Below, piece after piece: positions 1-8,456 of a DNA stretch of 64,000 bases. The position numbers and the translations under genes are program-made. The first letter of the stretch is position 1. Each line of letters begins with the position of its first letter. Under the pieces are notes generated by a model. The model made no database searches. It was not told the origin of the DNA and saw only the letters and a program-made list of their open reading frames with translations. Source of the stretch: an uncultured Elusimicrobia bacterium (GTDB lineage Bacteria; Elusimicrobiota; Elusimicrobia; Elusimicrobiales; UBA9959); assembly GCA_903917735.1 (NCBI GenBank), contig CAIXBR010000093.1, positions 1-64,000 of the forward strand, read 5' to 3'.

Positions 1-115
1 TCACCGGACCTACGCGCCGTGCCAGGTTTGAGGAAGTGTTGCTGAAGAGCCGTGTGAGGGAAAACTTCAAGCACGGTTCTGTGAGGGGACGCGCAGTTGA
101 GGCGTTCTACTCGAC
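1..115 (+). mobile_element. Group II intron 3' end (domains V and VI)
   Basis: A domain V hairpin is readable at about 46-80: the outer strands GAGCCGTG (47-54) and CACGGTTC (72-79) pair, the AGC catalytic triad lies at 48-50, and a GAAA-type loop caps the inner stem. A short domain VI-like stem with ACGCG and GGCGT arms (89-105) follows, and the element ends near CTACTCGAC (107-115), a typical bacterial intron 3' boundary. The rest of the intron, including any reverse transcriptase gene, lies upstream of the window. This is pattern recognition of the conserved core, not a covariance-model hit. Confidence 0.8.
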
Positions 116-166
116 TTGTACGGACGCCGAAGGCGGATCGGGGGTGGAGCGTAGCGACACCGCAGT

Positions 167-209
167 GCGGCCAGCAGGCCGCGCATAGGTGGCAATAAGA
201 TGCCACCTA
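167..209. repeat. Two adjacent perfect inverted repeats downstream of the intron
   Basis: GCGGCC (167-172) and GGCCGC (177-182) form a 6-bp stem with a 4-nt loop. TAGGTGGCA (186-194) and TGCCACCTA (201-209) form a 9-bp stem with a 6-nt loop. Neither is followed by a T-run, so they are not standard terminators. I see no gene in 116-377. This stretch may be the exon flank of the intron or the remnant of another element. Confidence 0.5.
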
Positions 210-377
210 CCTTGGGAGCAGGTGCGAAGGCGCGATAGTGCCGAGCCCGCCGTTGCGCGACAAGTTTAACGGACGAGCCCAGATTTTCAGACAACTCTTC
301 GATGGAATACCTGTGTAAAGGCAGGCACGCCCTTTTTTTAGGGCGATGAACGCGCCGGCCAAAATTCCTACCGAATG

Positions 378-2795
378 TCATAACCGCCGTGTTCTTAAAA
401 GCCGGAGGCCGTTGAAAATTACCAGCAGGCTGGCCCCCATGTCGGCGAAAACAGCCATGAACAGCGTGGCTTTACCTGCTAAAGCCAGCCCAAAGAATAC
501 CGTCTTGATACCGATGGCCAGGACGATATTCTGCCGCAAAACAAAGGAAGTGTCGCGGCTTAACTTTATAAAGTGGGGCAGCTTGCGCAGATCGTCGTCC
601 ATCAGTGCTACGTCAGCGGTCTCGATAGCAGTATCGGTCCCAGCCGCGCCCATGGCAAAACCTATCGTTGCTTTTGCCAGCGCAGGGGCATCGTTAATGC
701 CGTCACCAGCCATGCCTACCTTGCCGTAACGGGTGAGAAGCCCATCCATGGCGGCAAGCTTATCCTCGGGCAGAAGATTCCCGCGTGCGTCGTCAATTCC
801 CACCTGGGCGGCTATGGCGACGGCTGTCTCTTGGTTGTCTCCGGTCAGCAGTACCGAGGCCACACCAAGCGCATTAAGCTGGCTTATCGCCTCACGGCTT
901 GTGGCCCGCACTGTGTCGGCGACACCGATTATCCCCAGTGTTTCGGTTCCGGAGGCGAGCGCCACTGCGGTTTTACCTTCTTTCTCAAGGCGCTGCAGTT
1001 CCGTCTCTACAGACGGTGAGCAAGCGGCTATCTCTTCCAGCAGGCGGTGATTACCTATGTAAAACAAGCGTCCGTCTACCACGGCACGCGCACCCCGGCC
1101 TGGCAGTGACTCAAAGTTTTCCACAGGGGGCAATACCCGGAGAGAGGCCCCGTCCGGGTTTTGCCATGCGAAAACTATGGCAGCCGCTATGGGATGTTCG
1201 GAATGAGCGTCCACAGCGGCGGCCAGCCGGAGAACCTCATCCGCCGTCCGCCCTGCCAGGGGCACTAAATCGGTTACCACCGGTTTGCCGTGTGTAAGCG
1301 TACCAGTCTTATCGAATGCCACAGCCTTGATCAAACGCCCGTTCTCCAGATGCAGACCGCCCTTTACCAATATCCCTTCCCTGGCCGCAGCGGCCAGCCC
1401 GCTCACTACCGTGACCGGAGTGGAAATTACCAATGCGCATGGGCAGGAGATCACCAGCATAACCAGCGCCTTGTAGAACCAAGGTTCGAACGGGGCTCCG
1501 AAAAACAACGGCGGGACGGCGGCCGTTAAAGCCGCCAGAACCACCACAGCGGGCGTATAGTAAGCCGCGAATCCGTCGATAAAACGCTGCGTCGGGGCGC
1601 GCTGCCCCTGCGCCTCCTGCACCGACTTCACTATCCTTGCAAGCGTAGTGTTTCCCTTATTGGCCGTAACGCGGAATTCCAGCATGCCGCGCTCATTGAC
1701 GGTACCGGCGAAGACCGTATCACCGGCGGATTTAAGCGCCGGCACGCTTTCCCCGGTAATAGGAGCCTGGTCAACGGAGCTTGAACCTGCGGTCACTATT
1801 CCATCGAGTGGGATGCGTTCGCCGGGTTTCACACGGACGGTCTGCCCCAGCCCTACGGCCTCCGCAGCCGTCTCGCTCCATTCGCCGCTTTCCAAACGCA
1901 CGACAGCGGTTTCGGGCGTCATGGCCATAAGCCCGTGTATAGCGTTCCTGGCGTGGTCCATGGAAAGGGTTTCTATCATTTCAGCCAACGCGAATAAAAA
2001 AACCACCATTGCGGCTTCAGGCCACTCTCCTATAGAAACTGCCCCGATAACAGCCAGGCTCATCAGGAAGTTGATGTTGAGCGTGAAGGTCTTGAGGGCC
2101 AACCACCCCTTGCGCAGCGTTCCGTGCCCCCCGGCGGCTATTGAAACCAGCGCCAAGGCCATCACGGCCTTGGAAGTTTCCTGGGAGCCGGTCCATACAA
2201 CGATTTCCGCAACCAAGGCGGTGGCGCCTGACAACGCCAATAGTGCCTTGGCCCTGCTAGAAATTGTGGGCGCTATGACTTCGCCTCTGGATAGTTTTTC
2301 CTCGGGCTCCGCTTTAGCATTCATTCCCACTTCGCTTAGGGCAGCAAGAATATGGCCATTGTCTGTCAAGTCGTGGTCTACCGTAAGTCGTCGGCCTATC
2401 AGGTCGAATGAAAGCTCACAAACACCCGCCATATTCCCGAGGCGCTTGCGTATAAGTTGCTCCTCTGCTTGGCAGTCCATATCGTCAATTATAAAAACAG
2501 AACGTTTGCCTCCCTTCCCGCCACTTTCCCGGGCAGGAGACCTCTGTGCCGCAGGCGCACAGGAATTACAGCAGGAGCATGGCTTCGTAGCCTCATCAAG
2601 GACTTCCATGCCTATCTCGCGCAGGGCGGCCAGGATCGGCCCGTCGTCTGGGAGGGAATGGCTGACCGTAAGTTGCCGGCCTATGAGGTCAACTAAAAGC
2701 TCATCAACTCCAGGCAAAAGTCTAAGACGCTTGCGTATAAGGGCCTCTTCGGCCTGGCAGTCCATGTTATTAATGCGAAATACAGATTGATTCAT
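378..2795 (-). CDS. cadA: Heavy-metal P1B-type ATPase (Cd/Zn/Pb exporter)
   Basis: This 805-residue inner-membrane pump uses ATP to export soft divalent metals. It starts with two heavy-metal-associated domains (about 1-68 and 97-165), each with MDCQAEE (MDC at 11-13 and 106-108) in place of the usual GMTCxxC. The linker carries a Cys cluster (C73, C75, C76, C79). The ATPase core has TGES (347-350), the metal-translocating CPC (451-453), the phosphorylated Asp in DKTGTL (495-500), an SEHP motif and GDGINDAP. It follows cadC by 20 bp and is surely co-transcribed with it. CPC plus a CadC-type regulator favours Cd/Zn/Pb over Cu. The exact metal is inferred. Confidence 0.93.
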   Translation of the reverse strand: MNQSVFRINNMDCQAEEALIRKRLRLLPGVDELLVDLIGRQLTVSHSLPDDGPILAALREIGMEVLDEATKPCSCCNSCAPAAQRSPARESGGKGGKRSVFIIDDMDCQAEEQLIRKRLGNMAGVCELSFDLIGRRLTVDHDLTDNGHILAALSEVGMNAKAEPEEKLSRGEVIAPTISSRAKALLALSGATALVAEIVVWTGSQETSKAVMALALVSIAAGGHGTLRKGWLALKTFTLNINFLMSLAVIGAVSIGEWPEAAMVVFLFALAEMIETLSMDHARNAIHGLMAMTPETAVVRLESGEWSETAAEAVGLGQTVRVKPGERIPLDGIVTAGSSSVDQAPITGESVPALKSAGDTVFAGTVNERGMLEFRVTANKGNTTLARIVKSVQEAQGQRAPTQRFIDGFAAYYTPAVVVLAALTAAVPPLFFGAPFEPWFYKALVMLVISCPCALVISTPVTVVSGLAAAAREGILVKGGLHLENGRLIKAVAFDKTGTLTHGKPVVTDLVPLAGRTADEVLRLAAAVDAHSEHPIAAAIVFAWQNPDGASLRVLPPVENFESLPGRGARAVVDGRLFYIGNHRLLEEIAACSPSVETELQRLEKEGKTAVALASGTETLGIIGVADTVRATSREAISQLNALGVASVLLTGDNQETAVAIAAQVGIDDARGNLLPEDKLAAMDGLLTRYGKVGMAGDGINDAPALAKATIGFAMGAAGTDTAIETADVALMDDDLRKLPHFIKLSRDTSFVLRQNIVLAIGIKTVFFGLALAGKATLFMAVFADMGASLLVIFNGLRLLRTRRL

Positions 2796-2815
2796 AGTAG
2801 TCAGCCTTGGTTGCG

Positions 2816-3184
2816 TTACGAATGGAGGGAATGCTCTATAACATCGTCTATAAGATTTACTACATGACTGTCGTTAAGAGAATAAAACACCATGCGGCCT
2901 TCATTCCGGTATTTAACCAGCCTGAGATTGCGTAAAACTCTTAATTGATGGGAAACGGCTGAAAGGCTCATTCCAAGTACCTGGGAAATATCACACACAC
3001 ACAGTTCGCTTTCCCGGAGACTTAAAATAATTTTCATCCTAGTGGCGTCGGAAAGGGCCTGGAAGATGGCGGCGATGGCGTTCACTTTCTCCACAGTGTG
3101 AATGCGTTTCTTAATCTTGCTTACCTTAGCCGCGTTGAAACATACGACCTGGCAGACTGTTTTTGGATCTTTTTTAGAGGGCAT
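2816..3184 (-). CDS. cadC: CadC/SmtB-type ArsR-family metal-sensing repressor
   Basis: This 122-residue winged-helix repressor should release DNA when it binds Cd, Pb or Zn and so de-repress cadA. Both metal sites known in the family are readable. The alpha3N site has an N-terminal Cys pair (C11, C15, as CQVVC) and ELCVCD (C62, C64). The alpha5 site has D105, H107, H118 and H121. The recognition helix region is SLSAVSHQLRVL. GGGAG sits 6 nt before the ATG. A 10-4-10 inverted repeat lies just upstream, so autoregulation is likely. Having both sites complete resembles staphylococcal CadC, although the second site there is non-regulatory. Confidence 0.93.
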   Translation of the reverse strand: MPSKKDPKTVCQVVCFNAAKVSKIKKRIHTVEKVNAIAAIFQALSDATRMKIILSLRESELCVCDISQVLGMSLSAVSHQLRVLRNLRLVKYRNEGRMVFYSLNDSHVVNLIDDVIEHSLHS

Positions 3185-3195
3185 GTAAAACTCCC

Positions 3196-3219
3196 ATAGT
3201 TGAACGGTTGTTCAACTAT
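3196..3219 (-). promoter_or_regulatory. CadC operator (inverted repeat)
   Basis: ATAGTTGAAC (3196-3205), 4 nt, then GTTCAACTAT (3210-3219): a perfect 10-4-10 inverted repeat of the TGAAC/GTTCA type bound by SmtB/CadC regulators. It starts directly downstream of the -10 box and ends 11 bp before the cadC start, so bound repressor would block initiation. Confidence 0.9.
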
Positions 3220-3248
3220 AGTATACATCACCCGAATGGTCGGGTCAA
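3220..3248 (-). promoter_or_regulatory. cadC-cadA promoter
   Basis: On the minus strand TTGACC (3248-3243), a 17-bp spacer and TATACT (3225-3220) give a near-consensus housekeeping promoter directly abutting the CadC operator. The 235 bp between it and the end of the receiver gene (3249-3483) hold no gene that I can see. Confidence 0.85.
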
Positions 3249-3483
3249 GATAAATTGAAGATTGAATTTAGAATCCCTTTGACCTTTAAACCAACCGGAT
3301 TCTAACTTCCAAGGGTTTAACAGGCTTGGAACACTGCGGAGAGGAACTTTTCGCCCTCATAACCGGATATCCGGTAGAGGTCCAGGACTAGCTCAAAGGC
3401 AGGGATAAATAGAGTCCATCCCTTTGAGTTAACGGAATTTAACAAGCGGCAGCCTCACGTAACGCCCCGCGAACAAAGAACGG

Positions 3484-3852
3484 CTAGGGCAGCGGGCAGT
3501 AGCGCTTCACCAGGCTTACCAGCTCCTCAAGATCGAACGGCTTGTGAAGGAAAGCGTCCGCGCCGCTCTCGTCCACTTTTTCAGTGAGCCCTTCGGACAC
3601 CGAGGAAATAAGGATCACGGGGATGTGCTTCAGCTTCTCGTCCTGTTTCACCTCCCGGGCAACCTCGTCGCCGTTCATGAACGGCAGGTAGATATCCAGG
3701 ATCAGCAGGTCAGGAACAAGCTGCCGCGCCAGGGCCAGGGCGTCCCTGCCGTTCTTGGCGTCTGACACCTCGTAGCCTCTTTTTTCCAACCCGCGCGAGA
3801 CCATCAGCAGCAGGTCCGCCTCGTCGTCAACTACTAATATTTTTTTCGCCAT
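3484..3852 (-). CDS. Single-domain response regulator (CheY-like receiver)
   Basis: This protein is a receiver domain alone, about 122 residues. The acidic pair is in VVDDE, the phospho-accepting Asp in LLILDIYLP, the Thr/Ser switch position in VILISS and the conserved Lys in HKPF. The ATG at 3852 is preferred to an in-frame TTG at 3858 because AGGAGG lies 6 nt before it, inside the end of the upstream kinase gene. It has no output domain, so it probably acts by protein contact or phosphorelay. The kinase stop codon lies 3-5 nt upstream, so the two form a kinase/receiver pair. Confidence 0.9.
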   Translation of the reverse strand: MAKKILVVDDEADLLLMVSRGLEKRGYEVSDAKNGRDALALARQLVPDLLILDIYLPFMNGDEVAREVKQDEKLKHIPVILISSVSEGLTEKVDESGADAFLHKPFDLEELVSLVKRYCPLP

Positions 3853-3854
3853 AA

Positions 3855-6800
3855 TCAACCTCCTGCCTGCGCCGCGGGCAGCGTAAAATGGAAGACGGAT
3901 CCCTTGCCCAGCTCGGACTCAGCCCAGATCTTGCCGTTGTGGGCCAGGACTATATCCTTGGAGATCGCCAGCCCCAGGCCGGTCCCCCCTTTTTTTCGGC
4001 CTCTGCCGCTGTCGAGCTGCTCGAAGGCCTGGAAGAGCTTGGGCAGGTCTTCGGGCCTGATGCCGAGGCCGGTGTCGAGGACCGTAACATGGAGCATGCC
4101 GCCCTCATGCGCGGCCCGGACGGTGATGGTCCCCTTTTCCGTATGACCGATAGCGTTGCTGATCAGGTTGGTCAGGACCTGCGTTATCTTATCCCGGTCG
4201 AACATCGCTTTGGGGAGGCCTTCGGGCAGGTCCACCGCAAGGTTAAGCTCTTTATTATCGGCCAGGAGGCTCATTGACCTGGCCGTTGTACGGACCAGCT
4301 CGGAGAGATCGTTCTCCTGCGTGTCGTAACTCATCCTGCCGGCCGCCAGTTTCTGGAAGTCCAGCACGTCATTTATCAGGCGCCCCAGCCGGGCTATATT
4401 GCTGTGCACCAGCTCCAGCAGGGTCTTGTGCTCGGGGGTAAGGCAGGCGGATTCCCCAAGGATAAGGCTTACCGCCAGTGTAATAGTGGTAAGGGGGCTC
4501 CTCAACTCATGGGAAACCATGGAGGCGAATTTGGATTTTATCTCGGCGCTTTCCCTTACGGCCTGCTCGGCGCGCTTCAATTTCGTAACGTCCACCATCA
4601 CCGTCAGCAGGCAGAGGTCTCTCCCTATATAAATGGCCTCGGCAGAGAACAGGCCGGCCTTAAGCGAGCCGTCCTTCGCGCGCGTAGTCATTTCGACTTC
4701 CCTGACGGACCCGCCCTGTTTTATCTGCTCAAGCATATCCGCGCGCTTATCCTCTGCGGAAAAGAGCTGCAACTCAGCGGAGGTTTTGCCGATCACCTCG
4801 GAGCGGATGAACCCCAGAGTCTTAAGGAACGCCTGGTTTACGTCGATAAAGCGGCCGTCCTCAGCGCCGCTTATGGCCATAAGCGCGGAATTGGAATGGA
4901 ACGCCTTGGAAAATTTTTCCTCGGACAACTTGACCTGGGAGATATCCTTGGTGACGCCGAAGATAGCCGGCTTGCCGTCCCAGAAGCCCCTGGTCACCCT
5001 GGTTTCTACCGGGATCCTCTCGCCGGATTTAGCAAGGAGCGGCACCGGGCAGGCCTCGGCGGAGCCCGCCAGCATTTCGCCCACTATGCGGCCGGCCTCG
5101 TCTCTGCGCTCCGGCGGGTGGACCATAAGGACGGAGAGCCCCTCAAGCTCTTCCCTCGAATAGCCCAGCCGGTTGGTAACCGTATCGTTGATGTGGATGA
5201 TATTTCCCGCTTCGTCGAGGACAAAAAGGAAATCGTTTATGCTGTTGAAGAAAGTCTGGTAGTTCTTGCGGACGCTCTCCAGCAGGTGCTCTGAGTGTTT
5301 GCGCTCCGTGATATCCGTGAAGGTCACCACGGCCCCCGTGACCTTGCCGTCCCTGCGCTGGGGGTAGGACCAGTACTCGGCCGGGAATGAAGTGCCGTCG
5401 GCGCGCCAGAGCACCTCGTCGTCCACGTTCGTACCCTTGCCTTCTTTGAACGCCCGGAAGATCCTGCAGTCCTCAGCGGGGAAAGGCGCGCCGTTGGCGT
5501 ATTTACCGTGGATCTGCAAGTGCATGTTCTTTCCCAGCAGGTCTTCGGGGGTCTTATAGCCGAGCATCTGCAGGCAGGCGCTGTTGCAGAAGGTGCAGCC
5601 GCCGTTCATGTCTATGCCGTAGATTGCCTCGGCCGTGGAGTCCAGCAGGAGGGTGATCCTTTCTTTGCTTTCTAAAAGCGCTTCCTCCGCCCGCCTGCGC
5701 GCGGTTATGTCGCGGCTCAGCCCCAATATGCCCACCAACTCGCCGTCCGGGCCCCAGTACAGCGTCTTAAGCGTTTCCAAAAGCATTTTCTCTCCGCCGG
5801 GAGAGGCGAGGCAGACTTCATTGTGGAGCGGCTGACGGTCCTTCAGCAGCTGATTATCCTGCTCCCTGAAGATCAGGGCCTGCTTTTCATCGAACAGGTC
5901 AAAGTCCGTTTTCCCTATGATCTCTTCCCTTGGGCGGCCGACCACCTTCGCGAAGGTGGGGTTGCAGCCGAGAAAGATGCCGTTAACGTCTTTGTAAAAG
6001 ACCACATCGGTAAGAGAATCGAGCAGGGATTTTATCAGGGCGGCCTGGTGCCTTATTTCGGCCTCGGCCTGTTTGCGGCGGGTGATCTCGCTGTGGGTGC
6101 CGCTCATCCGGACCGGAGCCCCGGCGGCATCCCGCTCCACCACCTGCCCGCGGTCATGAACCCAGACCCAGGAGCCGTTCTTATGGCGCAGGCGGCACTC
6201 AAAATCGTAGGCGGGCAGTTCGCCCGAAAAATGCTTCTGCAGCAGGTGGTTCGACTCCTGCAGGTCATGCGGGTGGACGAGTTTCTGCCAGGTTTGAATG
6301 CTGACCGGGGCGAGTTCCGCCAGCGTGTAGCCGGTGATCTCGGCCCAGCGTTCATTAAAGTCGGCCTCCCCGGTCTTCACGTTCCATTCCCAGGTCCCTA
6401 CCCGGGTGCCGGCGATGATGCGGCGGAGCCGTTCCTCGCTGGTCTGCAGGTCCAGGGTACGGAGCCTGACCAGAACCTCGGCGTATTCGGCGCGGCGGAA
6501 GATTATCCAGAACAGGGCGGAGAACAATCCGGAGATCAGAAGGCACGCTGCGAAGACGCTAAGGAGGTAGCCGGTGCGGCGTTGGGCCAGGAATGAAGGA
6601 GAAGGATAGCAGGTTATGCGCCAGGTACGCCCCTGCATATTGAAAGCCTCGCTGTAGGAGAAGGGCTTATCGGCTGTTTCATCGGCCCCGACGCTGTTTT
6701 TTCCCTGCGCGGGCCGGGCGCGGGAACTATGAGAGTAGAGCGAGCGGTCCTTTACGTCCCCGGACTCGTCGGAGATGCGGAGGTAGATATCGGGTAGTTT

Positions 6801-7571
6801 AAGGTTTTTGAACGCCGCTTCTACCAGATCGGGGAGCCGGAAGACGCCCAGGGCGAACCCAAGGGCGCACTTGCTGCGCTCGGCCGGGGCTGAGGGAACC
6901 GCTTTGCCGCTGTAGACCGGGGTGAAGATCAGAAAGCCGGCGGCCGTGCCCTTCTCCTGTACAAGAGTTATCTTGCCGGTAGCCGTCTGCCTTTCCCCTG
7001 ACAGAGAGGCCTGCAGGGCCTGGTGGCGGACCGGGTCGGAGTTGAGGTCGTAGCCCGCCGCGGCCTGGTTGCCCGCCAGAGGTTCCACGTAGTAGACAGG
7101 ATAGTACTCCGCGCGCCCGGCTGCGGGGACTAGCACGCCTTTGGCCGTTCTTTCCTTGATGGCATACCCGTCGAGCCCGTCCTGGCGGGCGCGCATTTCG
7201 TAGCCGGCGCGCTGGCCGCGGTCTACGCGGGGGATCCACTCCAGTGCCTGAATGTCGTTATGGGACTTTAATATCCGCGAGGTGAAGGTCCGGAACTCAC
7301 CGCGCGAGACGAACTGCGAAGACTCGAAGAAGGCGCGCAGAGCATCCAGCGCCTGGGAATCAATATCCAGCTCTTTTTTAATGGCCGAGATATGCTGCTT
7401 GGACTGTTCGGAAAAGAGGGAGGAAAGGCGTTCCTGCTCCGATTGGCTGACCTGCCAGGTTATCAGCGAAGTTGTTGCCAGGCCGGCGAACGCAATCAAA
7501 GCCGCCAGCGGATAAAGCCGCCACCGCGTTGCCTCCTGTTTATCCGCTGAGTTCAGGTCGTTGGTCTTCAT
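3855..7571 (-). CDS. CHASE-domain, multi-PAS sensor histidine kinase
   Basis: This 1238-residue membrane kinase has a transmembrane segment at about 20-41, an extracytoplasmic CHASE-like sensor region (about 80-300) and a second transmembrane segment (about 330-355). Roughly five PAS/PAC modules follow, recognised by repeated DITERK- and EITRRK-type ends. The dimerisation box is SHELRSP, with H as the phosphorylation site. The ATPase domain has N-box NLISNAIGH, DTGLGIRPED and GGTGLGLAISK. There is no C-terminal receiver; the next gene supplies one. No Shine-Dalgarno is evident before the ATG. The ligand is unknown; CHASE domains in general sense small extracellular molecules. Confidence 0.92.
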   Translation of the reverse strand: MKTNDLNSADKQEATRWRLYPLAALIAFAGLATTSLITWQVSQSEQERLSSLFSEQSKQHISAIKKELDIDSQALDALRAFFESSQFVSRGEFRTFTSRILKSHNDIQALEWIPRVDRGQRAGYEMRARQDGLDGYAIKERTAKGVLVPAAGRAEYYPVYYVEPLAGNQAAAGYDLNSDPVRHQALQASLSGERQTATGKITLVQEKGTAAGFLIFTPVYSGKAVPSAPAERSKCALGFALGVFRLPDLVEAAFKNLKLPDIYLRISDESGDVKDRSLYSHSSRARPAQGKNSVGADETADKPFSYSEAFNMQGRTWRITCYPSPSFLAQRRTGYLLSVFAACLLISGLFSALFWIIFRRAEYAEVLVRLRTLDLQTSEERLRRIIAGTRVGTWEWNVKTGEADFNERWAEITGYTLAELAPVSIQTWQKLVHPHDLQESNHLLQKHFSGELPAYDFECRLRHKNGSWVWVHDRGQVVERDAAGAPVRMSGTHSEITRRKQAEAEIRHQAALIKSLLDSLTDVVFYKDVNGIFLGCNPTFAKVVGRPREEIIGKTDFDLFDEKQALIFREQDNQLLKDRQPLHNEVCLASPGGEKMLLETLKTLYWGPDGELVGILGLSRDITARRRAEEALLESKERITLLLDSTAEAIYGIDMNGGCTFCNSACLQMLGYKTPEDLLGKNMHLQIHGKYANGAPFPAEDCRIFRAFKEGKGTNVDDEVLWRADGTSFPAEYWSYPQRRDGKVTGAVVTFTDITERKHSEHLLESVRKNYQTFFNSINDFLFVLDEAGNIIHINDTVTNRLGYSREELEGLSVLMVHPPERRDEAGRIVGEMLAGSAEACPVPLLAKSGERIPVETRVTRGFWDGKPAIFGVTKDISQVKLSEEKFSKAFHSNSALMAISGAEDGRFIDVNQAFLKTLGFIRSEVIGKTSAELQLFSAEDKRADMLEQIKQGGSVREVEMTTRAKDGSLKAGLFSAEAIYIGRDLCLLTVMVDVTKLKRAEQAVRESAEIKSKFASMVSHELRSPLTTITLAVSLILGESACLTPEHKTLLELVHSNIARLGRLINDVLDFQKLAAGRMSYDTQENDLSELVRTTARSMSLLADNKELNLAVDLPEGLPKAMFDRDKITQVLTNLISNAIGHTEKGTITVRAAHEGGMLHVTVLDTGLGIRPEDLPKLFQAFEQLDSGRGRKKGGTGLGLAISKDIVLAHNGKIWAESELGKGSVFHFTLPAAQAGG

Positions 7572-7625
7572 ATCTGAATGGCGTTATAGACGGCCGCCGT
7601 CAAAAAGTCCACCGACTATTCCGCG

Positions 7626-7643
7626 CACGCGTGCGCACGCGTG
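7626..7643. repeat. 18-bp perfect palindrome in the kinase leader
   Basis: CACGCGTGCGCACGCGTG equals its own reverse complement. It lies between the predicted promoter and the kinase ATG, about +18 to +35 of the transcript. It could be an operator or an mRNA hairpin. Confidence 0.7.
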
Positions 7644-7667
7644 GAACTGCCAACCGACCGTCCCCAT

Positions 7668-7696
7668 ATAATACAATAAGTTGCCGCCCGCGACAA
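7668..7696 (-). promoter_or_regulatory. Predicted promoter of the kinase-receiver operon
   Basis: On the minus strand TTGTCG (7696-7691), a 17-bp spacer and TATTAT (7673-7668). The implied transcript start is near 7661, which gives a leader of about 90 nt. Of the rest of 7572-8137, I support only the small ORF at 7957-8046. Confidence 0.55.
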
Positions 7697-7956
7697 TTTC
7701 CCGAAGCGGCATCACAGCTATCTGTTAAGCTTGACCGGAACTTTTCCCGCCTTCAGGTTTTATGTGTTAAAATTCAGCCGCGAATATCTATACAAAGACA
7801 GGTGTGACCGAATAATGGGTTTTTTAAAATGAATGGCTTATGCGGGCCCTGGCAGGTGTAAAAGGGCCGATGTGGCTTTATTGCACGGATGCGGGTGGAA
7901 AAGAAATCCTACCTCTCCCACACCATGCTGGACGCCGGCCTTCTCAAAGACGATCT

Positions 7957-8046
7957 TTAGGCGGCCGGCGCGCTCAGGCCCGCTTTGTCATCCCCGAAGA
8001 GATGTGAGAGCAGCACCCCGAATTCTTTTGAGTTCGTATTCAGCAT
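7957..8046 (-). CDS. Possible 29-residue small protein
   Basis: This short minus-strand ORF starts with MLNTNSKEFGVLLSHLF and ends in an Ala/Pro-rich tail. GGGAGG stands about 6 nt before its ATG, and it follows two genes on the same strand after a 91-bp gap. I recognise no family. The Shine-Dalgarno and position make it worth recording, but a chance ORF is quite possible. Confidence 0.3.
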   Translation of the reverse strand: MLNTNSKEFGVLLSHLFGDDKAGLSAPAA

Positions 8047-8137
8047 ACCGCGCCTCCCACCGGAAACCAGGACGACCGCCAGCATTTCCAGCCCCCGCCC
8101 CTGCCCCCCGGCCCGCGGGGGCGGAAAATGACTTTTG

Positions 8138-8440
8138 CTAAATATTTACGCTCAGCTCTTCTAAGGCGTCCTCCCGGCCATGGTATTTAAACCTGGTGCG
8201 GCCCTTCTCTACTGACGCCGCTTTCAGTTTGGCCCATTCCTGCTCGAGTACCATGTAGAACTTGCGGCAGTGGTGCATGCCGCCGAAGGCGCGGTTGCCG
8301 TACCTGAACTCATGGTCCCTGCCGTCGGCGGAAAGAGTGACCAGCAGCGACAGATGCTCGTCCACTACGGAACACTCTACGCCCTTCTCGGTATAAAAAT
8401 CGATTATCTTCTGTGCGAACACCGTGTTTTCACGCAACAT
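8138..8440 (-). CDS. Hypothetical protein, 100 residues
   Basis: This is a soluble, charged protein with no signal peptide or membrane segment and no family that I recognise. It is rich in His, Arg and Glu, with a central GGMHHCRKFY stretch and an acidic C-terminus. GGAGGGG lies about 7 nt upstream of the ATG. It starts 16 bp after the DUF4912 gene, so the two are probably co-transcribed and may act together. Confidence 0.7.
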   Translation of the reverse strand: MLRENTVFAQKIIDFYTEKGVECSVVDEHLSLLVTLSADGRDHEFRYGNRAFGGMHHCRKFYMVLEQEWAKLKAASVEKGRTRFKYHGREDALEELSVNI

Positions 8441-8456
8441 ATTAAGTCCCCTCCTT

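Noticed and set aside
167-209. The two hairpins as a CRISPR, attC or terminator element
   Set aside because: Only two unlike stems, no repeat-spacer pattern, no attC core sites and no T-run.
1648-2790. 380-codon frame opposite the Cd/Zn ATPase
   Set aside because: Antisense to an ATPase with every catalytic motif; Ser/Pro/Arg-rich shadow composition.
3340-3470. Hairpin CTCAAAGG...CCTTTGAG as a riboswitch or terminator
   Set aside because: The arms compete with an internal GGGAT/ATCCC pair and there is no T-run or known aptamer pattern.
4404-5294. 296-codon frame opposite the multi-PAS kinase
   Set aside because: Antisense to intact PAS domains; no start signal or recognisable domain.
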